Assembly (NCBI GenBank): GCA_002104985.1
Contig: MCGO01000026.1
Span: 1 to 64,000 of the forward strand
Length of the DNA: 64,000 nt
Direction of reading: 5' to 3'
From: Rhizoclosmatium globosum
Taxonomy: Eukaryota; Chytridiomycota; Chytridiomycetes; Chytridiales; Chytriomycetaceae
Positions 45,989-54,606 of this stretch are shown piece after piece (position 1 is the stretch's first letter; each line of letters opens with the position of its first letter). The notes under the pieces are model-generated. The model searched no databases and had not been told where the DNA came from. It saw only the letters and a list, made by a program, of their open reading frames with translations. Both the position numbers and the translations under genes were made by a program.

Positions 45989-46405
45989 GTTTCTCATTGC
46001 AAGAAAGAAACATGTGCAAAAAGTCAGGGCATCCATGGTCAGCATAGCGTCATCCGAGTTCAGATTCGCCCGCACCAGCCGGGACAAGATTTTCTTTCCA
46101 AATGAGGACTGTCCTTGGGTGCATATGATTGTTCCTTTTGAACTGGAGGAATCACCAGGAACGCAAACTATTGCGTATTGCGTGCCAGCGCCAGTAGAAT
46201 ATATTAAAAAAAAAATAGAATATCCGGCTCGGGAATCGCTTCCAAGACGTGATTTTGATGAAGAGTTTGGAGACTCAGCCATTGTAGGCATGGACCAGAG
46301 ACTGGCTGAGCTCTTAAAGCAAGTTTAATATAATTGATAATAAACCATAATTAATACGAATGGGGCTTATCGTTAGACACTTAGAAACGAACCTCATCCA
46401 CACAA

Positions 46406-47074
46406 ATGGAGGTCAACACAGCACCCAGCCAAGTTAAAGCAACGCCCTTCCAACGCATTCGTAATCACAAATGCTGTTCAGGCAAGCGATTCTTTGTGTG
46501 GATCGTGTGTGTGTCGCTCTTTCTTGTTGGGGCCGCACTCGCCCTCTTCTTCCTGTTTCCCCGCTTTCCAACATCGAAACTGAGGAAGATCCACCTGGAC
46601 TCGCTCGAAATCAACAATGTGCACTCGGCCACTGCGCATTTGCTCGTGGACTTGACCATTGGCAATCCAAACTACATATCAGTCAATGTGCAGAAGCTGT
46701 CGTTTAATGTAAGTAGTAGCTCTTACTACTACTAGAATAGTGCTAATAACTCAAGTTACCAGGCATCGAATCCGGCCTATGCTTCAGGGGCTGCTCCCTT
46801 TGCCTCAGGAATCGACGCTATCCCTTTCACGATGCCCGCAAGAGGCGACGTCAATATTACCGTGCCCCTCAATGTCACGTACGACTCAAGAAACGATCCG
46901 AAACTTAAATTCCTTGGGCAAGTCACAGGGCAGTGCGCGCTAGGACTGCTTGGAAACTCATCCGCTACATTCACCGCTGATATTTTCGTCATTACTGAAG
47001 CAATTGTACTTGGGAGTATTCGTGTGTATCAAGAAACCTTCTTGCAGCAACAAATTGGGTGTCCCCCTTTATAG
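46406..47074 (+). CDS. LEA_2-like single-pass membrane protein
   Basis: Two exons with an intron at about 46710-46761 (GTAAGT...ACCAG) joining KLSFN|ASNPAYASG. A basic N-terminus (RIRNHKCCSGKR) precedes a transmembrane helix (FFVWIVCVSLFLVGAALALFFLF). The outside part has the beta-sandwich pattern of LEA_2/NHL-type domains: LEINNVHSATAHLLVDLTIGNPNYISVNV (as motifs SATAHLLVDLTIGNPNY and YISVNVQKLSF), ITVPLNVTYDS and FTADIFVITE. The G/NPN motif after a beta strand is the family hallmark. Expected as a type II protein of the plasma or vacuolar membrane; function not known. Confidence 0.65.
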
Positions 47075-47781
47075 GTGTAAATGAGAATGAACAGAATATA
47101 GATTTAGGGTCCAAAAGAAGAGAAAAGACCTTCTTCCAACACTGTACGATGCTATATTCCATTTTATTTCTTTCCGTTGAAATGGTGAATGAGGACGAGA
47201 AAAATTAAGCTGCATAATAAAATCCCAACAACAAAACCATGAGACCATTCCAACCAGTTCCCAGAATAAAAGCCGAAGATTTCTTTGTTTGCACTGAAGC
47301 CGGTTTGTAATTTGGTCCCACGCACTAGTTTGGTGGTGTTCCATATTGTTAGTTCCACATGTATGCTCGAAAAACACATACATCTTGGAATTTGTTACTC
47401 CAGATTTTGTTCACAACATGATTCACCTTCATGTCATCAAATAGAGGCGCTTGATGATACTGATACCCATCATAACACTTCCAAGCAAGCCCAGTATCTG
47501 GAGTTACCTGCCAGCCACGTGATTCTCCCTTCACAAAGTCAGTCACAGCATCCACGATATGTACTGATGCCCGTGACTGCAAATTTGCCAACGGGTCCGT
47601 TCCAAATTCGCTGCAATAGTTGGCACATTTTGGCTGGTTTGGAATCACAGCATAACGAACAGTACCCTATATTTTCACATATCAGTACTAAACAGGAAAT
47701 TATGGGATGGATAACTCACTTTCCACTTGTCCGTGCTGATTTCAGAACGAACAGAGAAACCACATCCATAATTGCAAGCGT

Positions 47782-48322
47782 AATGAGAACCTCGGAGACG
47801 AAGCTCGTAATAGTAATGCTTGTAATTTGGTTCGTGGCCTGAGTGTTGTTGCAATAAGGTAAGCAACAGATGCGGCAAGGCGACGAGAACCCAAATGACA
47901 AACCTGAGTGTTGTTGCAATAAGGTAAGCAACAGATGCGGCAAGGCGACGAGAACCCAAATGACAAACTGGTAGATCGATTATATTTAGAACTTCGATAA
48001 TAAGAGAATCATTTACAAACAAAAGAGAATTACCCTGAGTGTTGTTGCAATAAGGTAAGCAACAGATGCGGCAAGGCGACGAGAACCCAAATGACAAACT
48101 GGTAGATACCAGTATCAAGAGGGGAGTCCCTTGCTTCTTATACACTCAAGGGAAAGGGAGAGATTTAAGGAATGATTAAATGGAGTGATTAAATGGACTT
48201 TCACTTGGTGTAAAAATAGTGGGAGGCACCAAGTGGACTGTGAGACACTGAGTGGACTGGAAACTAGAGAGAAGAAAGATAACCCGGAAAGGAATTGTAG
48301 AAGATAAGCAGTATATCTCACA
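47782..48322 (-). repeat. 3' LTR of the copia element
   Basis: 541 bp, same as 54066-54606. It contains three copies of a 65-bp module (47838-47902, 47903-47967, 48034-48098), two adjacent and one separated by 66 bp. Confidence 0.95.
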
Positions 48323-48336
48323 CACCCCCCAAGACC

Positions 48337-50328
48337 TTATAGGGTTGATACGTCAAATTCCCCAAATGCGTCTCGGCAGAACTCAAACTTGATCCAGCCC
48401 AGTCCTTTAGTCAGAATGTCAGCCAGCATTTTTGTGTCTGGCATATGTCCAACTGTGATCAAATGTTGTCTAACCAGGTCTCGGAGGAACATATACTTTA
48501 CATCCATGTGTTTGGTTTTATGGCGTTGTGCTCCTTCCTCCAAATTGAAGACTGTGCCCTGATTATCACACCAAAGTCGAGTGGGACCGTCTTGTGGGTA
48601 TCCAAACCATGTGAGCATGTTGCGAACCCACACTAGTTCTTTTGCCACAGAACATGCAGCAATAACTTCTGCTGATACAGTTGAGTCTGCAACAATGGGT
48701 TGACGTTTGCTGAAGCTCAGTACTGCTGATTTTCCTATTCGAACCACAGCCCCTGTGGTGGATCGTCTTGTTGCAGCATCGCCTGCCCAATCAGCATCCC
48801 CAAATCCTTCTAGTAGAAACTCCGCTGGGCTTTCTGAACGACGGTAGATAAGTCCATAGTTTCGGGTGCCATTCAAGTATTCCAGCAGTTCCTGAGCTCG
48901 TTCCCAGTGAATTCGACGCGTTTTGGTTGTGTGTCGTGCAAGTTTACCTACAGCTTGCTGAATTGTGGGCCTGGTGATTGTGAGATATTGTAGCAGGCCA
49001 ACAAGTCGATAATAGTTCTTTCCTGTGAGGAACTCTGTATCTAAGGCAGACGGATCGTCTGTTGCGTCAAATTTGGAGTCGTCTGTCTGACGCCAAGCTG
49101 TACGGCGTTTTCCCGATTGATTCTCCAAGAATTCTGATAAGATTCCCTCAAGATACGCAGTTTGACTCATTGATGAAGCTCCATCTTTGAATTGAAATAC
49201 TATGCTGATGAATTGGTCTACACATGGCTTAACAGTGAGTTCAAAGTGTTTTCCCAACTCCACTATCAACAAGTCCAATTCCTTCTCAACATCCTTGTCT
49301 GCTGCAAAGAAGAAATCATCTGCCCATGTGAGCACATAGATAAAATGAGTCCTGCCTTCCTTGATGATTTCCTTCTTGAAGACTAACGGCTCATGTGGAT
49401 TCCGAGTCATTCCTATTGATTCCAGAGCTCGATCTCGGTTTCGTTCCCACATGAGTGGAGCTTGTCTTTGACCATACATGGTCCGTAGCAACTCGAGAAC
49501 TTTACCTCGGTCTTCTGGAGCCACTTCCATTCCCTGTGGGACTTTAACATACATGACCCTGTCCCGATCCGTAGTTAAATGTGCACCTTTTGCATCGCAC
49601 TGACGAGTAACCATTCCACGCTCAGTGACTATTCGAGTGAGAATCTTCAGGGAGTTCATGTGTGGGGTACCTGAATATGTTTGGCTGAAGTCCACACCTT
49701 CTACTTGTCTCCTGCCATCCATACACAGGCGGGCTTTATATTGGGTTTCTCCAGTAATATCATTCTTCTTGATTTTGAGGACCCAAATAGTTCCCAGAGT
49801 GCGTGCACCTGGGGGAAGCCAAACCAGTTTCCAGACCTTAAGGCCCCAAAATTGCGAGAGTTCTTTCTCTATAGCAGCTCTCCATTTCTCATCTTTAAGC
49901 CCAGCTTGGATTGATGGCCCATCAAGAACTGATAGTGCTAGTCCATATCTTTGACCCACACCTGTCAGAAAACGAACTTCATCAAGTTCTACTTCATCAA
50001 AGTCTTCTTCTTGAAGTAATAACGCAGTGGCACATGAGGCAAATCCAGCTACTCCTTCTGACAGCCCAGCAAATGCTTCAAATGTATTCTGGGAACCACA
50101 GAATGCTGCCAGACCTTGTAGTGGAATAAAACTTTTATCCTTAGCATCATGCTTTGGTACAACAGGAGGAGACGAAGCATATGATGGGGTTGATTTGTTG
50201 TAGTGACGTGAGCGACGATCCTTGTTGGACTTTGGTGAAGACAGTGTTTCCATGCAGATTTCTTGGTAAGGGTCTTGAAAGGCTGCGGGGGGGCGGCGGA
50301 TTTTGCAGGCGGCGAAGACGGCGAACAC
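48337..50328 (-). CDS. pol: copia reverse transcriptase / RNase H
   Basis: Frame of 663 codons in the -1 frame relative to the Gag-integrase frame; it has no good ATG at its beginning, so it is expressed by frameshift or is displaced by a one-base error. Reverse transcriptase motifs: RAAIEKELSQF, VWKLVWLPPGARTLGTIWVLKIKK (as KLVWLPPG and TIWVLKIKK), YKARLCMDGRRQ, KILTRIVTERG, and the catalytic box LTWADDFFFA, where WADD stands for the usual YVDD. RNase H: GDADWAGD, RSTTGAVVRIG, VWVRN-like EL region, DNQGTVF and TKHMDVKYMFLRD, ending LADILTKGLG as in copia elements. It appears intact over its full length. Confidence 0.9.
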   Translation of the reverse strand: MFAVFAACKIRRPPAAFQDPYQEICMETLSSPKSNKDRRSRHYNKSTPSYASSPPVVPKHDAKDKSFIPLQGLAAFCGSQNTFEAFAGLSEGVAGFASCATALLLQEEDFDEVELDEVRFLTGVGQRYGLALSVLDGPSIQAGLKDEKWRAAIEKELSQFWGLKVWKLVWLPPGARTLGTIWVLKIKKNDITGETQYKARLCMDGRRQVEGVDFSQTYSGTPHMNSLKILTRIVTERGMVTRQCDAKGAHLTTDRDRVMYVKVPQGMEVAPEDRGKVLELLRTMYGQRQAPLMWERNRDRALESIGMTRNPHEPLVFKKEIIKEGRTHFIYVLTWADDFFFAADKDVEKELDLLIVELGKHFELTVKPCVDQFISIVFQFKDGASSMSQTAYLEGILSEFLENQSGKRRTAWRQTDDSKFDATDDPSALDTEFLTGKNYYRLVGLLQYLTITRPTIQQAVGKLARHTTKTRRIHWERAQELLEYLNGTRNYGLIYRRSESPAEFLLEGFGDADWAGDAATRRSTTGAVVRIGKSAVLSFSKRQPIVADSTVSAEVIAACSVAKELVWVRNMLTWFGYPQDGPTRLWCDNQGTVFNLEEGAQRHKTKHMDVKYMFLRDLVRQHLITVGHMPDTKMLADILTKGLGWIKFEFCRDAFGEFDVSTL

Positions 50329-53300
50329 ACACCTGACGCAGCGGCAACGTTAGAAACAGATTTTGCAGGCGGCGAAGACGGCGAACACACACCTGACGCA
50401 GCGGCAACGTTAGAAACGGATTTTGCAGGCGGCGAAGACGGCGAACACACACCTGACGCAGCGGCAACGTTAGAAACGGATTTTGCAGGCGGCGAAGACG
50501 GCGAACACACACCTGACGCAGCGGCAACGTTAGAAACGGATTTTGCAGGCGGCGAAGACGGCGAACACACACCTGACGCAGCGGCAACGTTAGAAACGGA
50601 TTTTGCAGGCGGCGAAGACGGCAAACACACACCTGACGCAGCGGCAACGTTAGAAACGGATTTTGCAGGCGGCGAAGACGGCGAACACACACCTGACGCA
50701 GCGGCAACGTTAGAAACGGATTTTGCAGGCGGCGAAGACGGCGAACACACACCTGACGCAGCGGCAACGTTAGAAACGGATTTTGCAGGCGGCGAAGACG
50801 GCGAACACACACCTGACGCAGCGGCAACGTTTGCTGAATCTTCAAATCCGTCATTGCCCAGTATCTTACTGAATGCCGGCATAGTTGTGTTTGAGCGCAA
50901 TGTACGTCGAGGTGCAGGTGTTGGAGTTGCAGGTGTGTCCTCTTCTTCTGATTCTGAATCGCCGTCTACAACATTAACATCCACTTGGCTAGGCGGTGTT
51001 GCTGTCGCTGGAGTTTCTGCTGGAGTTCCATAATCTGATGGTGTTGATGGTTGATCAAGGGATGGTGTTGGAGATAAGATTGCGTGAGGTTGTGTTGCAG
51101 TTGAAGATACATCTCTCTCTACTTCATTGATGACAACTGATTCAGATGTTTCATCATTCGTAAGCACCCCCCATGATCGTCGGCGTTCCAAGTTGTCTTG
51201 AATGGTTTCAGGGTCATGAGGAAATCCAGTGTCATCTCTGAAGTCAGACCAGCTGAGAGATCGAATTGGTGCAGAAAGAGGTTCATGAGTTCCGGGATGG
51301 AAGTGATCTTCCCTGAAATACACATCCCTTCCTACCATGATGGATGTGGCATCATTATCAACGGTAAGACATCGGTATCCTGGATGTTCCCGGCGAGGTT
51401 GCCATGGATAGTTGGAGTGGCCAATGTAGCGTCCTCGGACAGCACGTGGACTGACTTTCCCATCTATGTAGTTCTTGGGTAATACACGAATGTACATTGT
51501 CTGGAACATTGTCTTAAGATCGCGAACTGTTGGCTTCTTTCCAAAGAGTGCTTGATGAGGGGTGATAGTGTGATCACTGTGGAGGAAACTGTTGTAGATT
51601 TGGCACTGGTTGTTCATTCCATCAACCCAAAGATTGGTAGGAGCGTTTGCCCTTATTTGTAGAGCACGGTGTCTGCCCATTGCAATGCCATGCCAGCCTT
51701 CCTCCATACCCAAAGATTCAGGCTCTGCTGTACCAGTGTTGATGAATGACACACCATTCTCCTCACACATGTCCAGAAACCATTGAGGGTGGTTTTCACC
51801 ACCTTTGTCCAGAAACCATGATTTCACTTTCTGTCCAGTTGTTCGTTCCAACCATTTCCAGGACCATTGCAAATGTTTTGCAGCTTTGCCTTTACTGTCT
51901 ACTCCAAACCCAAAGCGATACCCAAGTGCGTTTGGAACAGTGAACGATATCCAATATTTACTACCTCCAAGTGAGACATTTGAAAATACCATTAGATCCA
52001 TAGTTACGACTGCCAGGAGGTCATCTGGGACATATTGTGCTCCTTTAGATCTAGAATGTGGTAAACGGGGCAGTTTTCCAAGAATACATGCCTCACAGGG
52101 ACAAGACCCATTCACCAGTACTTCAGCATCAAGATCAAGACCATCCACAGCCTTGAGACGAAAAGTTCTCTCCAGCTGACCATCACCAATATGAGTGCGA
52201 TTGTGCCAAATATGATTTTGAGTAGAGAAAGTCTGAGGCTTAGGTTTCTTTGCAGCAGCTAGTCCAAGATTGTTGGTTGGATTAACAGGTGATTTGATCA
52301 CAAGTGGAAAAAGTCCTTTGTCTCCAACACCTTTTGCAACTACAGTACGAGATTTGTTTGCAGGAAAGTGACCAATATTGACTGACATATCGTTGTGATC
52401 AAATAGCACATCAAACTTGTTCTTAGTTGTTATGTCCCAGACACTGAGAAGATTATGGTTGGCTGCAGGTATATACTCAATTGGAGGTGTTGTATATATC
52501 TCAGAGATTGCTGTGGTGCCTGAAATTACTCCTTCTCTCCCAGGACCAACAATCTTTGCACCGCTGATTCCTCCATAAACAGTGGCTGAGCGCGAGGATA
52601 CATCAAACATTGGATCATTTCCAAGGGATCCAGTTGCTGCAGAGTCAACATTGACAGTTATAGTTTTGGTTGAGACAAGAGAGTAGGCATCAATATCGTT
52701 GTTTATTTCGATGACCACAAATGCTCCTCCCAAGTTGCTGCCACCTGTATTTCTTCCTGGTTGAGCAACTGACTTGACCATCACCAGTGGAAGAGGCTTG
52801 CCTTGCTGATCCAGTCTCCCAATAGCCATAGTTTTACACGCAATAGCTGCTGCCGCTCCAGCAGCTGTAGAGAAAGTAACCCAACCAAGGCCAAGAGTCT
52901 TTCCTTGACCAAGGGACACTCGTCCTGTTGGACCAAATCGAGACATTGCATTCTTCACTGCTTCCTCAGAAATTCCAGGGGGTAAGTTTCTGACAAAGAC
53001 TTCATTGGGATCTCTATCGCGAGCATCACGATCACGTTGGCCACGGCCACCTGAACGCTGACCAGAAGTGACATGATTATGTTGTGACGATGGCTGCACA
53101 GTAGACTGAGAGGAAGTGTTTGCTTGAAGAGCTGAACCTACTTGACGAGTGTCATCGTCTCCACGTTGTGCAGCAAGCTGTTTGAGGAATGCAGATCTTG
53201 CAGCCAGAAAATCAACCATTTCCACAATAGTATTGCGAGGAGCAGCAACACCAGCATTGTCAACATTGCGACGGAATGAATCGACCAAGTCCACAGCAGT

Positions 53301-53978
53301 GTCAGGATGAAGACCAAGACGTGCTCTTTCACCCCATCTTGTTTGAGTGACATTAATATCAGCGGCTGCTGGGAAACCATCCAAAGATAACTCATATTGG
53401 ACTTGAGCAAGTCTTTCCATGTATTGGAGTGCAGATTCATGAGATAGTTGCTTTGGGCGATCCATCAAAGCCTTTCGAGTATCAATACTAGACGTGGTAT
53501 GATGGTCAATTTCACGGAGAAAAGTTGTCCATTGTTGATGTGGCGTTTGAGGATTCGCTGGATTCACCACAAAATACTTTGCCAGATCGTCATCAAGAAA
53601 CTTCACCAGTCCACCACGAAGAATATCATTATATTGATTGTGAATCATAGTCTGAGTGTTGAGATCTTTCCAATCTTCACGAGCTGGGATTGAAGGTAAA
53701 GCTGGTTGGTAGTTGGCATCACCAGGGGCACCAACAGCTACCACAGCAGCAACTGCTGCAATTCGAGTTGCTGGGAATTCAGCCGCAGTTGGGGCTGGAA
53801 AATCAGTGGTAAAACGATCCATTCCCTTGGCATTGAGATGATTTGGCCGCACCATACCCTTTCCAGGTTCCAAAGCATTGAGTGCAAAACTGGCTGTCTG
53901 AAGGAATTTGTGAAAGTGAGTGGCTGCATTGGCGCGAGACAATTTTCCAGCTGGAACAGTGTTGGTTCGAGTGGACAT
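50049..53978 (-). CDS. gag: copia Gag-protease-integrase with an RNA-recognition motif
   Basis: 1,309 codons from ATG 53978. The Gag region is residues 1-320. Instead of a CCHC knuckle there is a recognisable RRM (about 325-410): RNP2 VFVRNLPPG, RNP1 LGLGWVTF, AMSRFGPTG. Protease follows with VNVDSAATGSLG, then a GAG-pre-integrase zinc motif (HNRTHIGD...CPCEACILGK). The integrase has Asp in VTMDLMVF, Asp in FLDKGGEN and Glu near ESLGMEEGWHG. The C-terminal part carries nine copies of a 20-residue repeat (SNVAAASGVCSPSSPPAK plus two), then about 95 residues out of frame with the reverse transcriptase. The frame change needed is -1, at a run of seven C (plus-strand 50287-50293). Confidence 0.85.
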   Translation of the reverse strand: MSTRTNTVPAGKLSRANAATHFHKFLQTASFALNALEPGKGMVRPNHLNAKGMDRFTTDFPAPTAAEFPATRIAAVAAVVAVGAPGDANYQPALPSIPAREDWKDLNTQTMIHNQYNDILRGGLVKFLDDDLAKYFVVNPANPQTPHQQWTTFLREIDHHTTSSIDTRKALMDRPKQLSHESALQYMERLAQVQYELSLDGFPAAADINVTQTRWGERARLGLHPDTAVDLVDSFRRNVDNAGVAAPRNTIVEMVDFLAARSAFLKQLAAQRGDDDTRQVGSALQANTSSQSTVQPSSQHNHVTSGQRSGGRGQRDRDARDRDPNEVFVRNLPPGISEEAVKNAMSRFGPTGRVSLGQGKTLGLGWVTFSTAAGAAAAIACKTMAIGRLDQQGKPLPLVMVKSVAQPGRNTGGSNLGGAFVVIEINNDIDAYSLVSTKTITVNVDSAATGSLGNDPMFDVSSRSATVYGGISGAKIVGPGREGVISGTTAISEIYTTPPIEYIPAANHNLLSVWDITTKNKFDVLFDHNDMSVNIGHFPANKSRTVVAKGVGDKGLFPLVIKSPVNPTNNLGLAAAKKPKPQTFSTQNHIWHNRTHIGDGQLERTFRLKAVDGLDLDAEVLVNGSCPCEACILGKLPRLPHSRSKGAQYVPDDLLAVVTMDLMVFSNVSLGGSKYWISFTVPNALGYRFGFGVDSKGKAAKHLQWSWKWLERTTGQKVKSWFLDKGGENHPQWFLDMCEENGVSFINTGTAEPESLGMEEGWHGIAMGRHRALQIRANAPTNLWVDGMNNQCQIYNSFLHSDHTITPHQALFGKKPTVRDLKTMFQTMYIRVLPKNYIDGKVSPRAVRGRYIGHSNYPWQPRREHPGYRCLTVDNDATSIMVGRDVYFREDHFHPGTHEPLSAPIRSLSWSDFRDDTGFPHDPETIQDNLERRRSWGVLTNDETSESVVINEVERDVSSTATQPHAILSPTPSLDQPSTPSDYGTPAETPATATPPSQVDVNVVDGDSESEEEDTPATPTPAPRRTLRSNTTMPAFSKILGNDGFEDSANVAAASGVCSPSSPPAKSVSNVAAASGVCSPSSPPAKSVSNVAAASGVCSPSSPPAKSVSNVAAASGVCLPSSPPAKSVSNVAAASGVCSPSSPPAKSVSNVAAASGVCSPSSPPAKSVSNVAAASGVCSPSSPPAKSVSNVAAASGVCSPSSPPAKSVSNVAAASGVCSPSSPPAKSAAPPQPFKTLTKKSAWKHCLHQSPTRIVAHVTTTNQPHHMLRLLLLYQSMMLRIKVLFHYKVWQHSVVPRIHLKHLLGCQKE
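50298..50831. repeat. 60-bp tandem repeat, about 8.9 copies
   Basis: Nearly identical 60-bp units (GCGGCAACGT...CCTGACGCA), two with one base change (near 50358 and 50623). All three minus-strand frames stay open across the array because the unit is a multiple of three without stops. It encodes a Ser/Pro/Ala spacer between integrase and reverse transcriptase. Confidence 0.95.
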
Positions 53979-54065
53979 TGTAAGAAGAGAAGGCTGGAGT
54001 CGAGCAAAGACAAAGAGTAATCCAGCAAATAGAAGCGAGGTGTAGAGCTGTTGAGACTCTTAATC

Positions 54066-54606
54066 AATGAGAACCTCGGAGACGAAGCTCGTAATAGTAA
54101 TGCTTGTAATTTGGTTCGTGGCCTGAGTGTTGTTGCAATAAGGTAAGCAACAGATGCGGCAAGGCGACGAGAACCCAAATGACAAACCTGAGTGTTGTTG
54201 CAATAAGGTAAGCAACAGATGCGGCAAGGCGACGAGAACCCAAATGACAAACTGGTAGATCGATTATATTTAGAACTTCGATAATAAGAGAATCATTTAC
54301 AAACAAAAGAGAATTACCCTGAGTGTTGTTGCAATAAGGTAAGCAACAGATGCGGCAAGGCGACGAGAACCCAAATGACAAACTGGTAGATACCAGTATC
54401 AAGAGGGGAGTCCCTTGCTTCTTATACACTCAAGGGAAAGGGAGAGATTTAAGGAATGATTAAATGGAGTGATTAAATGGACTTTCACTTGGTGTAAAAA
54501 TAGTGGGAGGCACCAAGTGGACTGTGAGACACTGAGTGGACTGGAAACTAGAGAGAAGAAAGATAACCCGGAAAGGAATTGTAGAAGATAAGCAGTATAT
54601 CTCACA
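54066..54606 (-). repeat. 5' LTR of the copia element
   Basis: 541 bp, matching 47782-48322 throughout. In coding orientation it begins TGTGAGATATA directly after the AGCGT target duplication (reverse complement ACGCT). It carries the same three 65-bp modules at 54122-54186, 54187-54251 and 54318-54382. Confidence 0.95.

Larger units (their letters stand above)
44137..46328 (+). pseudogene. Single-pass membrane protein gene interrupted by a TRIM element
   Basis: The ATG at 44137 opens MTISQSAVALNINPSEG and a transmembrane helix (TIICITIAFAFILLLGGLCYWF) that stops at 44340, where the retroelement begins. If 44341-45992 (element plus one copy of the GTTT target duplication) is left out, the frame continues exactly: LCYWF|LIARKKHVQKVRASM, then a cytosolic part (RDKIFFPNEDCPWVHM, PFELEESPGTQTIAYC) and a stop at 46328. 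The undisturbed protein would have a short outside segment, one helix and about 115 cytosolic residues. I know no family for it. Exact restoration of the frame shows a functional gene was hit; the 3' half shows no further lesion, so the hit may be recent. Confidence 0.8.
47782..54606 (-). mobile_element. Intact-looking Ty1/copia retrotransposon, 6,825 bp
   Basis: 541-bp LTRs at 47782-48322 and 54066-54606 look identical, including their internal repeats. The element is flanked by the 5-bp duplication AGCGT (47777-47781 and 54607-54611). In coding orientation the LTR starts TGTGAGATATA and ends GGTTCTCATT. A purine tract (TTGGGGGGTG, near 48323-48335) precedes the 3' LTR. Coding order is Gag, protease, integrase, reverse transcriptase, RNase H, which is copia order, but it is split by a single frame change at a run of seven C. 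Identical LTRs mean very recent insertion. The host gene is the EXORDIUM-like gene. Confidence 0.95.

Noticed and set aside
44430..46105. Duplicated 60-codon and 113-143-codon frames
   Set aside because: They are identical because they lie in the two LTRs of the TRIM element; no domain, start context or introns.
47675..48321. Frames of 68-156 codons rich in RRLAASVAYLIATTL
   Set aside because: They arise from the 65-bp modules of the copia LTR and recur in the other LTR.
50298..50831. CRISPR-like regular repeat array
   Set aside because: Units are contiguous 60-bp tandem repeats with no variable spacers, inside a retrotransposon coding region of a eukaryote.
50263..51033. Plus-strand frame with FAGGEDGEHTPDAAATLETD-type repeats
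   Set aside because: It is the antisense of the 60-bp repeat in the copia polyprotein; the unit has no stops in several frames.
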